A stretch of 64,000 nucleotides of DNA from Choristoneura fumiferana (lineage: Eukaryota > Arthropoda > Insecta > Lepidoptera > Tortricidae), in contig NC_133492.1 in the NCBI RefSeq assembly GCF_025370935.1, positions 12,336,682 through 12,400,681 of the forward strand, given 5' to 3'. This document shows positions 28,967 to 39,625 of the stretch, in pieces. The position numbers and the translations under genes were made by a program. The notes under the pieces are model-generated. The model had not been told where the DNA came from. It saw only the letters and a list, made by a program, of their open reading frames with translations, and searched no databases. The first letter of the stretch is position 1. Each line of letters opens with the position of its first letter.

Positions 28967-29467
28967 TCAAGCGCAGATTGTAGGAAAACCGTAGGAAAGC
29001 AGTCGGGCGCGCAACGCGATGTATGTCGGCCGCACCGTCGACAATACACGAGGCAAATAATCCCTAGGTAGCAAAGCGTGTGCTTTTAAAAATTTAAAAG
29101 GGTGTTGCCTGTCTTTTTTTAAGATTTTGTGGACAGTCGTGTGTTTCACATTAAAACGTCGCCCCGCTTCTCTGGTGCTGCTCTTCGGGTACAAATAGAA
29201 ATGTTGCAAAATGTTTTCCTCGACTCGACCCGGCAGACGGGCACCATTTTCCACTACATTTGGTGTTCCGATAAGAGGCAGACCATCGCGAATACGCTGA
29301 AGAGCATTAACGATTACTCGTGAATTTCGCGGAATTCGCCTGTTAGGAAAACGCTCTCTGTACATTTCTAAAGCCCTTTGGCCGCGTTGTTGAGCTTCAC
29401 CGTAAATCAAAACCATATCAGCGAGTTCATTAGGAGGAAAATTCGACGGTCGCGGCATTTTCAACAA
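28967..29467 (-). CDS. truncated transposase N-terminus (DUF4817 plus HTH)
   Basis: The 166-residue frame has a DUF4817-type N-terminus (about 9-60: PPNELADMVLIYGEAQ, RGQRALEMYRERFPNRRIP, FxxLxxRLR replaced by VIVNALQRIRDG) and a helix-turn-helix (about 81-124: RVEENILQHF, KSSTREAGRRFNVKHTTVHK, ILKKDRQHPF), then FLKAHALLPRDYLPR. This layout is that of the DNA-binding half of mariner/Tc1-related insect transposases. The acidic catalytic domain that should follow is absent: after DYLPR the sequence becomes unrelated and ends at TGA. The remaining frame is undamaged and locally GC-richer than its surroundings. It may be a recent internal-deletion derivative or, less likely, a retained DNA-binding protein. 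Confidence 0.75.
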   Translation of the reverse strand: MLKMPRPSNFPPNELADMVLIYGEAQQRGQRALEMYRERFPNRRIPRNSRVIVNALQRIRDGLPLIGTPNVVENGARLPGRVEENILQHFYLYPKSSTREAGRRFNVKHTTVHKILKKDRQHPFKFLKAHALLPRDYLPRVLSTVRPTYIALRARLLSYGFPTICA

Positions 29468-29479
29468 TTTTGATCACTG

Positions 29480-32190
29480 ACGGCAACGTCGGCAACATGA
29501 CAAATAATGTCAGGAAAGCAGTCATACCAGAGACTGAAAACTTGTATCGAGCAAAAATCAAAAAGTTTTTATTTCTCTACAAAGTCAATTGCTAAATTTC
29601 TTCGTTGTTCTTTGTGGTTGAGTTTTAATTGTAATCAAACCTTTTTATTCACTTCAAGGTGAAGAGCAATAATTTTATCAAAACAGATATTAAAGTGTCT
29701 GACGAGCAACGTCAGTCGTTAAATGATGTTGTTGATAAATGCAGTTTTCACTTTTAAAGTTTACTACGTGAATTTATCAGAAATCTGTATCTTAGGTACT
29801 ATCACCACTTTCTGTGCAGTTTAAAGATGTGTAAACGATAAGTAGTTGAATAGAAAAATGTAAGATATCAAGGTAAATGATTCAAGAGTTGCAATGGCAT
29901 AAGAACTAACGCATTTGCATTGCAAGTAACGATTTACTTGAAAAATCTTTCTTTGGTCAAGTTATTAAGCCCTGATTGTTCCTATTAATCGACAAAATCA
30001 TGGGGAAAAAAGGCAGTTTTTAAAAGATATTACAAAAAATAAAGTAAACAAACTGTTAATTACTTGTTATGTCAAAATAAGTTGGACTGCGTACATTGCT
30101 GCTCAGTCGGACTTTAAAAAATCGTTACACCTCATTAATAACACTATTTAACAAAATTATTATCCTATATCAGTCGTATTACTGGATACTATAGGTGGAT
30201 AAAGTATACGCCCGTATAAAATTTACACGCTGTATACAATGTCATACGATTTAACAATCGAATATTCAAAGACAAATCCTTTAAAAGGAAATATTTTAGT
30301 GTAAGTAATCTTTAATTAATAAGGTCTCAAATGATTAAACCAATAAACTTTAATTTATAAAACATTTATTTGTATTTATTTCCTAAAAACCCGAAAATCA
30401 GTCATATTCTAATAATTTGTCGCTCGTACAAAGTCACATAATTTTCCGTGAAATCCGCGCGCCGGCAGGTCATTGCTCGGCTCGGTGGCCGTGAGTCCGC
30501 GAGCAAGCGCCAACTTGTCAGTGGGCGCGCGAGAAATTGAGGTTCCTACCCTGCCTACTTCCTTTTCTTAATAATAATGCTTTCTAAAAGTATCGCGATT
30601 AATACGACATGAAATAACTAATTAGGTACCGAATAATTAGTTCAAGTTTGTAGTCATATATTTATTGTAATGTAAAATAATAATGCTTAAATACATAGAC
30701 AGACACATTTTAAGTAGGTTTAAATAAAAATATATGATTAACGATTACATTTATTTACACATTTAAGCCATACCTACATACCCTATAGTACTAGGGTTTG
30801 CGATAGTCAGCCCTGTGTGTCTTACGCACACATTGACGCGTGTACAGACGTCGTCGTGCCTATGTAGATTCCAGAACGCGTATTTTGTATGGCGTGTCCG
30901 CCCTGTGGTTTAGGCACAAGAATCGTGCCTCTCTGTCAATCGCATAACTCGTATACGCGGCACGTGTAGTGGAATAGCACACTCTAGGGGGCCCCAGACA
31001 TCTAGGTACTTGTAGCGGAAAATAAAATAGCGGAGTGAACCGCGCCTGGTATAAGAAGCAATTTGGTGACGATCTCGCGTTTGCTGCCTCAGCTGAAGTC
31101 AGTAACACGTCAGCTACGAACCAGTGACTTCCAAGGAATAGCGAGCGTCTACGAGTATGCATATTGTCTACCTACTGTACTCGTACTATAAAAAATATCT
31201 ACATCGATATCAGTTTCCTCAAAGTAAAAACAATAAAAAAAAATATGCTGACCGTACGTGACGCGTACATAAAAATACCTCTTAGATTTATTTTGATAAA
31301 GACTAAAAATAGCGTGTTCATGTCAATCGTATGTGCGATTTCTGTAATAAAACTAATTTACAGAATATACAAAAAAGTGCATTGAGTGGAGCTCTTGTTT
31401 GGACATGAGAGCTCCCATTAATCCGGAATCGTTTAAAGGCTAAGCTGGTCCGGATTTAAAAATATTTTTTTTCGTGTGTTTGAATTGATTTCCTGTTCTA
31501 GCTCAAGCTTTATCATTGATTTGGGGAGTAAAAGGTAAAATGATGATGTAGTGGGGATGAAAGTCAATGAAATCAGATCGAATGAGATTATTTATATATT
31601 TTTTTATTTTTTATTATGTAACCATGTAAGTTTGCATACGTTTTTAGTATTTACGTTCAATCTATTCATTTGTTAAACATAATAATCACTGATAATAGAA
31701 TAGAACGTAAAACACTACATAGTGTGATATGACAGAGCTCTCCAATCCAAGATTTTCTCACTTTACTTCAATCTCGAGACACGTTTTTATTAAACGAACT
31801 CCGTTTGAACATCACAAAATCTATCTTCCTAGAAAACTAACGGCTAATAGCAGTCTAAATCTCGTTCCAGCGTGACTTAAGATTACCATTATCATTCCGA
31901 CGCAAAAAACAGGCAATTCTTTGGATCACGTTCTCGTAATAAAATCGCAGTACAAGCTTTATTCTCTCTCCGTGTCCCGACTTGGCTATTTCTTTACAAA
32001 GTTCGGCGCGAATGCAAGCAATGTAGGAATATAACGGTATTTGCTACTACCGCTACTTATTGATTAGAATAAGTACTGGAGTAGCGTTTTGACTTTCAGT
32101 GTCTCCCGTTACTTCTCTAAAATGAAAGAAGAAAATAAATAATATGTTGTTCCCGTTCGTCCGGTAATCATCTTTACCTCGTTAGATCCT
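29480..32190. other. 2.7 kb without a recognisable feature
   Basis: No gene-like frame with domain support and no clear TE ends. A GC-richer patch at about 30420-30540 and 30800-31140 has no identifiable coding sequence. A short AT-rich frame at 31164-31385 looks like chance. Confidence 0.4.
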
Positions 32191-32195
32191 GTTTT

Positions 32196-32415
32196 TGACC
32201 CCCGACGCAAAAAGAGGGGTGTTATAAGTTTGACCGCTATGTGTGTCTGTCTGTGCCATCATAGCTCTTAAACGGGTGAACCGATTTGAATGCGTTTTTT
32301 TTAATTGAGAGCAGGTTTTCTAGCGATGGTTTTTGAATATGTTTTATCAAAATCAGTTCAGCCGTTTTTGAGATATTGAACTTTGAAATGACAATTTGAT
32401 TTTCCAACTTTTTGT
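32196..32415 (+). repeat. dispersed repeat starting CCCCCGACGCAAAAAG
   Basis: Matches 1420-1636 in opposite orientation, including CGGGTGAACCGATTTGAATG, CAGTTCAGCCGTTTTTGAGA and ATTGAACTTTGAAATG. The start is also hinted near 37612. Confidence 0.7.
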
Positions 32416-32467
32416 TGGTTAGGTTATTATTTAAGTAAATTTCTAATATACCGTATTATTACAAAAA

Positions 32468-32522
32468 GCAGGGGAATTATCGGGGGGAGGCCTTTGCTCA
32501 GCAGTGGGATAGAATAGGCTAA
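32468..32522 (+). pseudogene. RTE LINE 3' end fragment
   Basis: GGGGGGAGGCCTTTGCTCAG then CAGTGGGATAGAATAGGCT is the conserved RTE 3' end followed by an A/T-rich tail. Confidence 0.6.
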
Positions 32523-32561
32523 CAATAATAATTATAGTGGCGCCGTTATAATGCATGCTGA

Positions 32562-32708
32562 TGACATATCGTCACTACTTTAAAAAAACTCGTATCTTAA
32601 AGTAGATAATTTTTCTGAGTGGACCTTATGAACATTATGTCAAGGTTCAATTTTGTTGACATATTGATTTTAGATACGAGATTTTTTCAAAGTAATGACG
32701 ATATGTGT
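32562..32708. mobile_element. MITE with about 37-bp terminal inverted repeats
   Basis: CATATCGTCACTACTTTAAA, AAAACTCGTATCTTAAA is mirrored by TTTAGATACGAGATTTTTTC, AAAGTAATGACGATATG. Confidence 0.85.
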
Positions 32709-33120
32709 GTGGATACGTCTTTAAATACACGACACAGTGACCGTCTAAAATGGTCTCGCCGGAAGACCAGCGCTGGCTCCACCTAAGGAGTCCGCATTTT
32801 ATGCTGAGGCGGGACCATTTCGGGCACAAGCAAATAAGTATTCTAAATTATTTTTACTTCTTTTTTGTATTATGTATTCTCATTTTATTTTATTTCACTG
32901 TTTTTTTATTGTATCTACCTATTGTTTATATTTGTGTGTCCCGAATATTTATTTTCATTTTAATTTTCATTATAATGTTATCCTACTATCTTGTAAAATT
33001 TATTATCATCACTTAAAAATTCAACAAAAAAAACCTGTCAAATGACATTTCGACGAGACAATCATTCGGCGAAATTAGAATTTGTAGTAGTTACAACTAA
33101 TTCCCTGATAAAGGTACGAG

Positions 33121-33340
33121 CAAATCAAAATCAAAATCAAATCTAAATGTCTTTATTGCGGTTATGGGTAAAAATCTTAGCCTATCAAATTAAAGTCTTG
33201 ACGCTAGCTTTGCAGACAGGACAGCACGTAAAAACGTCGCCGGACGCATAATGAGCTAACCAACTTTGCCCATTGTCTGGGATACTTTTTGCAACAACAA
33301 GTAGCCGAGGTGAGCTTGTTGACCGGCAACAGTCTGAGTT
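33121..33340 (-). mobile_element. LINE 3' end with (TTTGAT)n tail
   Basis: CAAATCAAAATCAAAATCAA then ATCTAAATGTCTTTATTGCG, read on the minus strand, is an AATAAAGACATTTAGATTTG end followed by a hexanucleotide tail. The body is 5'-truncated with an uncertain boundary and no coding region left. Confidence 0.6.
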
Positions 33341-33344
33341 CTAT

Positions 33345-33770
33345 TTGTTTGTTTCGTAAGCCACAGGACAAAGACAGTTTTATTAAAAAGGCCAGGTAAA
33401 TAGTGGGGGTTGGCGCGACACTTCACTATGCCAATAATGGTGACTTTTCTAATATATTTCGTAGAGACAAGGACCTTAGACTATTGCCACGATTGGACAG
33501 TGAAAAATTGCTATTAACACTACAACAGTCTTAATAACAACCTTTTATTAGCACTAACATAATCGCAACTTTATCTGCGCCTCGTGGGATCTTTGCATTT
33601 TCACTGCATAAAAATGTAGCCGCTAGTAGGAAATCTATACTTAGCTCATCTTTTTATTAGTGAAGGAGTTTTAAAAATCGATTTATTAGTTCCGAAGATT
33701 ACCTACACCTACTTGCAGGTGAACAGCTGTAAACTTATAGCTAAAACCTAATGATTATCTAATACCTTCA
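33345..33770. other. no recognisable feature
   Basis: Nothing supported. Confidence 0.4.
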
Positions 33771-33779
33771 AACGAGCAA

Positions 33780-34110
33780 TTCTTGTATATATATATATAT
33801 ATATATATACATCGGGGATATCGGAAACGGCTCCAAAAATTTCGATGAAATTTGGTATATAGGGGTTTTCGGGGATGACAAATCAATCTAGCTTGGTCTT
33901 ATCTCTGGGAAAACAGTTATTAAAGGGTTTTAGCCCGAGCAAAGCTCGGTGGCCCAGGTACTATACCTTTAAATCAGCAATTCTTGTTTATAATACATAA
34001 TATCATGAAAACAACTTTCACGTTTTCGATGGAATTTGTACCTAATGTCCTAACGTAATCTAATAGCTTGATCTCACCCCTGGGAAAAGGTATATTTTTG
34101 ATTTTTACTC
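33780..34110 (+). repeat. partly duplicated repeat with (TA)n
   Basis: GAGCAATTCTTGTATATATA with a TA run at 33787-33808 and TTCGATGAAATTTGGTATAT is repeated, diverged, as CAGCAATTCTTGTTTATAAT and TTTTCGATGGAATTTGTACC about 190 bp later; both units end near a CTGGGAAAA block. Class unknown. Confidence 0.55.
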
Positions 34111-34169
34111 AAACTTCCAGGCAGTGAATATTAGATTCTTAAGCATTTAATACAAGAGTATATTTTACA

Positions 34170-34840
34170 TAGAATATCGCAAAATATCGCTTAGTTCGCA
34201 AACCAGTAACTAGAAAATTCCAAAGAAACCGCAATCGCGCAATGAAAACTCTATTTATCTTCATGAGTCTCTGCAAAAGTCTAGGCGCGACTACACAACT
34301 TACATTTCTTTCACATCAGTAGCAGTAGCAACTTTTCACCCGGATTGCAAGATTTACTCATAAGTTATATCAAACTGGCAGCTCTCCTAACACACCACAA
34401 ATTCGCCTCGGGGGTCATATTTCATCACGAGACTAGGTTCCTACTTAGCAAGGACGTTCACTTTGTTATCTGGCTTCAGTGATATATGTTATGTTCTTTT
34501 ATTGTTATCAGTTGCGTAATAGTTGGAGAGGAAATCGGAGGCGACAAAAAATATGGTTATGCTGCTCGTTCGTTTTATTCGCGAGAGTTTTTGTTAGTAG
34601 ATTTTTTGCTGTATATGGAGAAGATGGTTGTGCCGTGAATACGGTTCTCGAGGTTTATACGTACAATTCAGAAGCAGTAGGAGTTTTGAGGAACTGATTT
34701 AAACGAAAATTGCTGCATTCGTATTTAAAGAGTAGAGATCTGACAACTAATAATATTAATTCCGTTTAAATTTAGGTTAGGTGGGTACCTATAATTTTTA
34801 ACGTTAGCCCTTATAGGGTTCTTGCAATCCTCATGCCTTT
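34170..34840. other. no recognisable feature
   Basis: A 72-codon frame at 34479-34697 has no recognisable domain and is treated as chance. Confidence 0.35.
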
Positions 34841-34845
34841 CAAAG

Positions 34846-35205
34846 TACAATACGGTATTTGACAACTAATGATTTTGCCATATCTTAATATTATTATGAA
34901 AATAAAGATATACAGATAGCAAAGAGAAAATTTAAATCGGTTGAAAATTGGATTTATAGTGTTTTTTTGAAAAATCTATATACCTGTCTGTTTCTCAAAT
35001 GCTTTTCTCTACGCAGCAAGTATGGCGGTACTGGCGTGTGACGTCACATGCCAGTATGTGTTTCTCTGTCTGATCTTCAATTTCAAACCTTTATATAACT
35101 TTATTATTTGTAAAGGTAGCTTAAAAATTGTTTTTCTATTCGATAACAGGCATTGTGTAGTTTTAATTTATAAAACATATACAAAATAGTCAAATACCGT
35201 ATTAC
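34846..35205. mobile_element. long MITE, TIR ATACGGTATTTGAC, central TGACGTCA
   Basis: ACAATACGGTATTTGACAAC at the left and GTCAAATACCGTATTAC at the right are inverted ends about 355 bp apart. The centre holds ACTGGCGTGTGACGTCACAT then GCCAGTA, an imperfect palindrome around TGACGTCA, a sequence that can match a CREB/ATF site. No coding. Confidence 0.7.
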
Positions 35206-35209
35206 CTAC

Positions 35210-36100
35210 TCCTGTTTTGAAATTAACTTTAAAAAATGGCTTGCTTTTCTTTGTGGAAATCTAGTCTACAAAAACAATTAGCATTACTTGCCAACTCCGT
35301 TTGTGCTTTCACGTGGTAAATAAATAAATTGCTATATTGAAAAGTGGCATGAACGAAGAATTAAAAAAAAGTTAATAAACAAAGTCGCACTAAATGGATT
35401 GATAACATCGTGAGTTGCCGGCAACCGGTGGACGCAAGTGGCGAGTTGTTGTTAACTTGTTCGACAGTGGTCATTTTCTGGCTGATGATGATAACGAAAC
35501 AAACTCTGCTTTACCTTAATATGTTTATTTAGCTCACGCGAGCCAAAGTTCATACTCGGCAAAAATACCTGGCAAATATTTCGTTGGTTATAAGACAGCT
35601 TACAGCTGGAGGTATAAACCCCAAACTTCATCTGTGAAAACAGTCATGTGCAGACACTTTGAAGAGCAAATGTCATTAACTGCGGGTCGCAATAAACAGA
35701 CTCCGTAGAGAGGTAGCATCACTTGTGGCAATATTGTGAATTTTACAGAGTACTTTACAAAATTTCATGTAATTAACAAAGGTAAAATAAGTTGGTATAA
35801 TTCGTAGATGAGACGTATTTCTACGACACAAAGCCGTGGCAAACTAGTGGTAAGCCACAACTTTACTCGTAGGTATGTCCAGAAACTTAAATCAAGCACT
35901 CGTGCAGACAAATGCAAATCCACACGTCAAGTTATTAGTACGCATTATAAGCACCTCGGATCCCCGAGTCTACTCGTAGCACATGCACCGTTCCTACACT
36001 GATACTCATTTTGTCCTTCACTGCATCACCCGAAAGGAAAGGGATAGAATGGCACCCATGCCATCCCTGAATGGTATATATAAGAGTGCTAGCTGGGTGG
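35210..36100. other. no recognisable feature
   Basis: Nothing supported. Confidence 0.4.
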
Positions 36101-36103
36101 CCG

Positions 36104-36247
36104 GTACCTAATCAGGGGGGCTAATACGAAATTCGAAAATCGAAGTACGTATCGTACCGTCCCTCTCACTCTCGTATTAAATAAAATTAGCGTCAGCGGG
36201 ACGGTAAGATACGAAGTTCGAATATTGCACTTTGTAGTATAGGGCCT
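36104..36247. mobile_element. MITE (family with TACGAAATTCG ends), copy 1
   Basis: TACGAAATTCGAAAATCGAA, TCGTACCGTCCC is mirrored by GGGACGGTAAGATACGAAGT and TCGAATATTGCACTTTGTAG. The centre CTCTCACTCTCGTATTAAAT is shared with the copies at 59163-59296 and 59867-60004. Confidence 0.8.
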
Positions 36248-36470
36248 GTGCTCAGGGCGCAATGCAGTAAAATTGAGTTGGTATCCATCACCATGTGAAG
36301 GCCGTGTCGTAGATACTCGTGTTACTGCAATAAAACGCCGTATTCTATGCAATGAAATTTAATAGAACTGTAGAAGTTCTATAAGGGAGACATTGTACTT
36401 CGCTACTCGCCGCCGGTAGATGGCGGTGTCCAACTTTTGTGTAATAGTAACGATACTACAATGTGTGGCC

Positions 36471-36797
36471 CAGAACCGGGGATAATATTAAAAACAGCGG
36501 ATCTATAGATCACCGGTAATTGGATCATCATGGTCCTACTTAATTAAAATCAAAACTTAACTTTTTTTTTTCTAACAAACTTAATAGTACATTTAATGTA
36601 CGCCATCGTAGAACTCAACTGACGTCGCCTACCACGCTACAAATATCAAACATTTTGCTTAACATTGCTTCTTCGAATTAACTTTAAAGTGTAATAAAAA
36701 TTAAAAAACTAATTATGTTAAAAGTGTTGAGTTTGACGAGTACGATCTACGTTTTAATTATTTGCCCCTGTTACAGGCTACACACGGTGTACGGTAG
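36471..36797 (+). repeat. dispersed repeat, uninterrupted copy (CAGAACCGGGGATAATATT)
   Basis: CAGAACCGGGGATAATATTA, GATCACCGGTAATTGGATCA, CTAACAAACTTAATAGTACA, GAACTCAACTGACGTCGCC and TTAATTATTTGCCCCTGTTA occur in the same order at 39626-40856, where one TTAA carries an insertion. A third, 5'-shortened copy is at 58300-58530. Confidence 0.8.
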
Positions 36798-37100
36798 TCA
36801 TCATCCCAGCCTATATACGTCCCACTGCTGGGCACAGGCCCTCCCCTCAGAACAAGAGGGCTTGGGCCATAGTTCCCACGCGGGCCCAGTGCGGATTGGG
36901 AACTTCACACGCACCATTGAATTGCTTCGCAGGTTAGTGCAGGTTTCCTCACGATGTTTTCCTTCACCGCAAAGCTCGTGGTAAATTTCAAATGTAATTC
37001 CGCACATGAATTTCGAAAAACTCAGAGGTGCGAGCCGGGGTTTGAACCCACGACCTTCTGTTTGAGAGGCGATAGGTCAAACCACTAGGCCACCACGGCT
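36798..37100 (-). mobile_element. full-length tRNA-headed SINE (family A)
   Basis: On the minus strand it starts AGCCGTGGTGGCCTAGTGGT with a box A (TGGCCTAGTGG), has box B GGGTTCAAACCCCGG, then a body with CGAAATTCATGTGCGG, TGAAGGAAAACATCGTGAGG, CCAATCCGCACTGGGCCCGC and GGCCCAAGCCCTC, and ends GGGACGTATATAGGCTGGGA then TGATGA. The TGATGA end resembles that of the RTE LINEs in this window, so RTE may mobilise it (inference). It would be transcribed by RNA polymerase III from its internal boxes. Other copies in the window are partial or diverged except that at 57068-57379. Confidence 0.92.
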
Positions 37101-37248
37101 TTAGGTAGTAGTGTTTTTTTTTATTATTATTATTTTTGGATGTCGCTTTCCCGTAAAGCCGCCAAGCGTTCACAGCGGAAGACCAGCGTTGGCCCTCACA
37201 GCCAACACTATGCGGAGCTGGGACCCAAAAACTTGCTTTTATTTTTTA

Positions 37249-37423
37249 CTAGCTTTTGCCCGCGGCTTCGCCCGGGAACTGTGCATTTTCCGGGATAAAA
37301 AGTAGCCTATCTCTCTGGACCATAAACTATCTTTATGCCAAAAATCACGTCGATACGTCGCTCCGTTTCCACGTGAAAGACGGACAAGCACACACACTTT
37401 CGCATTTATAATATTACTATGGA
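37249..37423 (-). mobile_element. complete non-autonomous Helitron
   Basis: On the minus strand it begins TCCATAGTAATATTATAAAT and ends CGGGCGAAGCCGCGGGCAAA then AGCTAGT. Same ends as 26994-27202, with some interior lost. Confidence 0.85.
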
Positions 37424-37439
37424 TTTTTTTATTTTGTTT

Positions 37440-38115
37440 TGTCATAACTTGTACTTACTATAAAACTATTTTTGCGAATAGCGAATGAATGATGAATGAA
37501 TAATTCTTATTATACCGCTTTGTCTGTCGCCTTGAAAAGATAAAAAAATACTGATACAGTAGAATAAGGGACATTTAGGGACAGACATTAACGTTAAACT
37601 TATAACACCTTTCTTTTTGCGCCGGGGGTTTAAAGTAGACTGCATGTCGTTTTAAGAAGCGCTGAACTATTTTTTTATACTATTTTTACCCCGCTTCTCA
37701 GCCACAAATTTTCATTAATATATGGACATCCGGAAAGTAACGCCTAAATCAATTAAGTCAATTGTAAAAAAAAACAATTAAAAAAAGAATTATTCTCAAC
37801 AAGCAGTTGGTTTCCGAATAAAATAAAATGCTCGTAAATAAAAATATAGGTACCTACACAGAATAAGTCAGCGGGAGCAGGTTGCCGCATAATTTTACGT
37901 GTAGAGTGAATGCATGCACATCGTGCTGTCTAATAAATCTTGCATAGGTGACCGATGACTGGATTCGCTGTATTCTAACGCTATGCAGTGCTTTTGTATG
38001 GTCATTTCAGATGAAATGTGGCTTTGTTTCGGGTAAGTTAGCCATTATGTGGGGTAGGTATATTTAGAAGGTGTTTTAAAATTGTTTTGGATATATTTGG
38101 GACATGGTTGAAGTT
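37440..38115. other. no recognisable feature
   Basis: Only a CACCTTTCTTTTTGCGCCGG trace near 37607, related to the end of the repeat at 1636/32196. Confidence 0.4.
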
Positions 38116-38139
38116 TTTGTCTGAACGAACTGAACAAAA

Positions 38140-38445
38140 CAGATTTGCTCAGCGATCTATAGCTCGAGGAGATACGTAGAAGAACGAGGGTCACCAAGAT
38201 AGCCAAGCAAATAAGTTCGTTGAAGTGGCAATGGGCAGGCCATATAACACGGAGAACAGTATGGCCATTGGGGCCGAAAAGTTCTCGAGTGGAGACCGCG
38301 GATCGGATTGCTCATCAACGGGATGACCTAGTTAAAGCCGCAGGATCACGGGTGATGCAAGCCACTGCCAATCAAAGCAACTGGAGGTCTATGGGGGAGG
38401 CCTATGTCCAACAGTTGGTTATCCTACGGTTGATATTAATGATAA
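38140..38445 (+). pseudogene. RTE LINE C-terminal fragment with internal deletion
   Basis: TTTGCTCAGCGATCTATAGC (FAQRSIA) jumps to GAGATACGTAGAAGAACGAG, then TTGAAGTGGCAATGGGCAGG, CGAGTGGAGACCGCGGATCG and GGGGGAGGCCTATGTCCAAC. The SLRDxIRN segment is missing, several bases are lost and the frame shifts. The tail is a degenerate TTAATGATAATGA. Confidence 0.8.
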
Positions 38446-38859
38446 TGAAACCACAATTAAAGACGGCCACATACAAGTTCTCTTTTACAAACTACCATAC
38501 GAATAAATCTTCAATAGCGTACACTGGATCCCATGAGATTAAGTAGAATCTCGATGCGGACGATTTTAGCTGCCATACCTCTCGAGACGAGGGCCAAGAT
38601 GCTTGGGAGAGATATGGCACGAGCATTCCTGACCTATTGGCCGCCGTGCCAATATTTTTCAAGCAGTCGTCATCAATTTCAGTCTATTGATATACGAGGA
38701 ATAGGTGTTATGAACGAGCCTGCCGTTTCGTTTTCAAAGCCTTTGCAGTAATTGATTTGTGAGCATTTTAGGAAAATCTTGTAGTGTACGAGTAAGCATG
38801 TATAAATATTTGCGGGTGAATGACAATAATCAAAGATACAAAACGTAAAATAAAATAAT

Positions 38860-39000
38860 AAATATCATGGGACAATTTACACAAATTAACCTAGTACTCG
38901 TAACAAACTAAGCAAAGCTTGTACTATGGGTACAAGACAACTGATAGACATACTTATAGATAAATACATACTTAAATACATAGTTCAACATTAGATGTCT
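38860..39000 (-). mobile_element. SINE family B fragment
   Basis: Reverse-oriented ATCATGGGACAATTTACACA, GCAAAGCTTGTACTATGGGT, GATAAATACATACTTAAATA. Confidence 0.75.
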
Positions 39001-39019
39001 ATCTGGGAACAATACCTAT

Positions 39020-39135
39020 AGGTTAGGTTATGCCTATTGCTTACCTTGTAATTTTCTCTGTGCACCTGTTTTCTGTATCGCTTACTTTTTCTGGTGTACA
39101 ATAAAGAGTCTTTGTATTTTATTGTATTGTATTGT
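39020..39135 (+). mobile_element. LINE 3' end with (TATTG)n-like tail
   Basis: GCCTATTGCTTACCTTGTAA, then TCTGGTGTACAATAAAGAGT with AATAAA and a TATTTTATTGTATTGTATTG tail. 5'-truncated. Confidence 0.6.
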
Positions 39136-39227
39136 TTTCGAAGTCACTGTTACCAATGCAATGCGTCTAATTTTCTCTAGTCTAAAGTCTATTTTCCAAG
39201 CCTCTATTAAGTCATAACTGTGTTCCA

Positions 39228-39437
39228 TAGGATCGGGTAACTTTGATCATTTGAAAGTAGCTCTTTCTTAGTTTTATAATAGCACTGAAATTACGGCACA
39301 TTGCCATATACTTAATTTTAACTGACTATCCACGTTTTAACATCTGTTATTACTAGACCACAGCGTATGGTTCTCATATGGGCCAAAGTTACCCTTCATG
39401 GGGTCATAGAACCCCGATCTTACGGTTCTAGGCGGAA
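39228..39437. mobile_element. MITE (GGTAACTTTGATC / GGCCAAAGTTACCC family), copy 1
   Basis: ATAGGATCGGGTAACTTTGA at the left is mirrored by GGCCAAAGTTACCCTTCATG and CCCGATCTTACGGTTCT at the right. Same family as 52889-53073. Confidence 0.65.
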
Positions 39438-39625
39438 TAGTCATAGTTAAGGATGTTGAGATTGTTAGACTCTTCTTTGGTTCTCATGGGAAGGTTATTT
39501 TCAGTTACAAGTCAATGTGATAGTTAAGGTCTTTCTTCTGTTGTAGTAACTGTCATAAAAAATGATAAAGCACTTGATCGACTATGTACAACCGTCTAAC
39601 CTAACATACAGTGTGTGACCGAACC

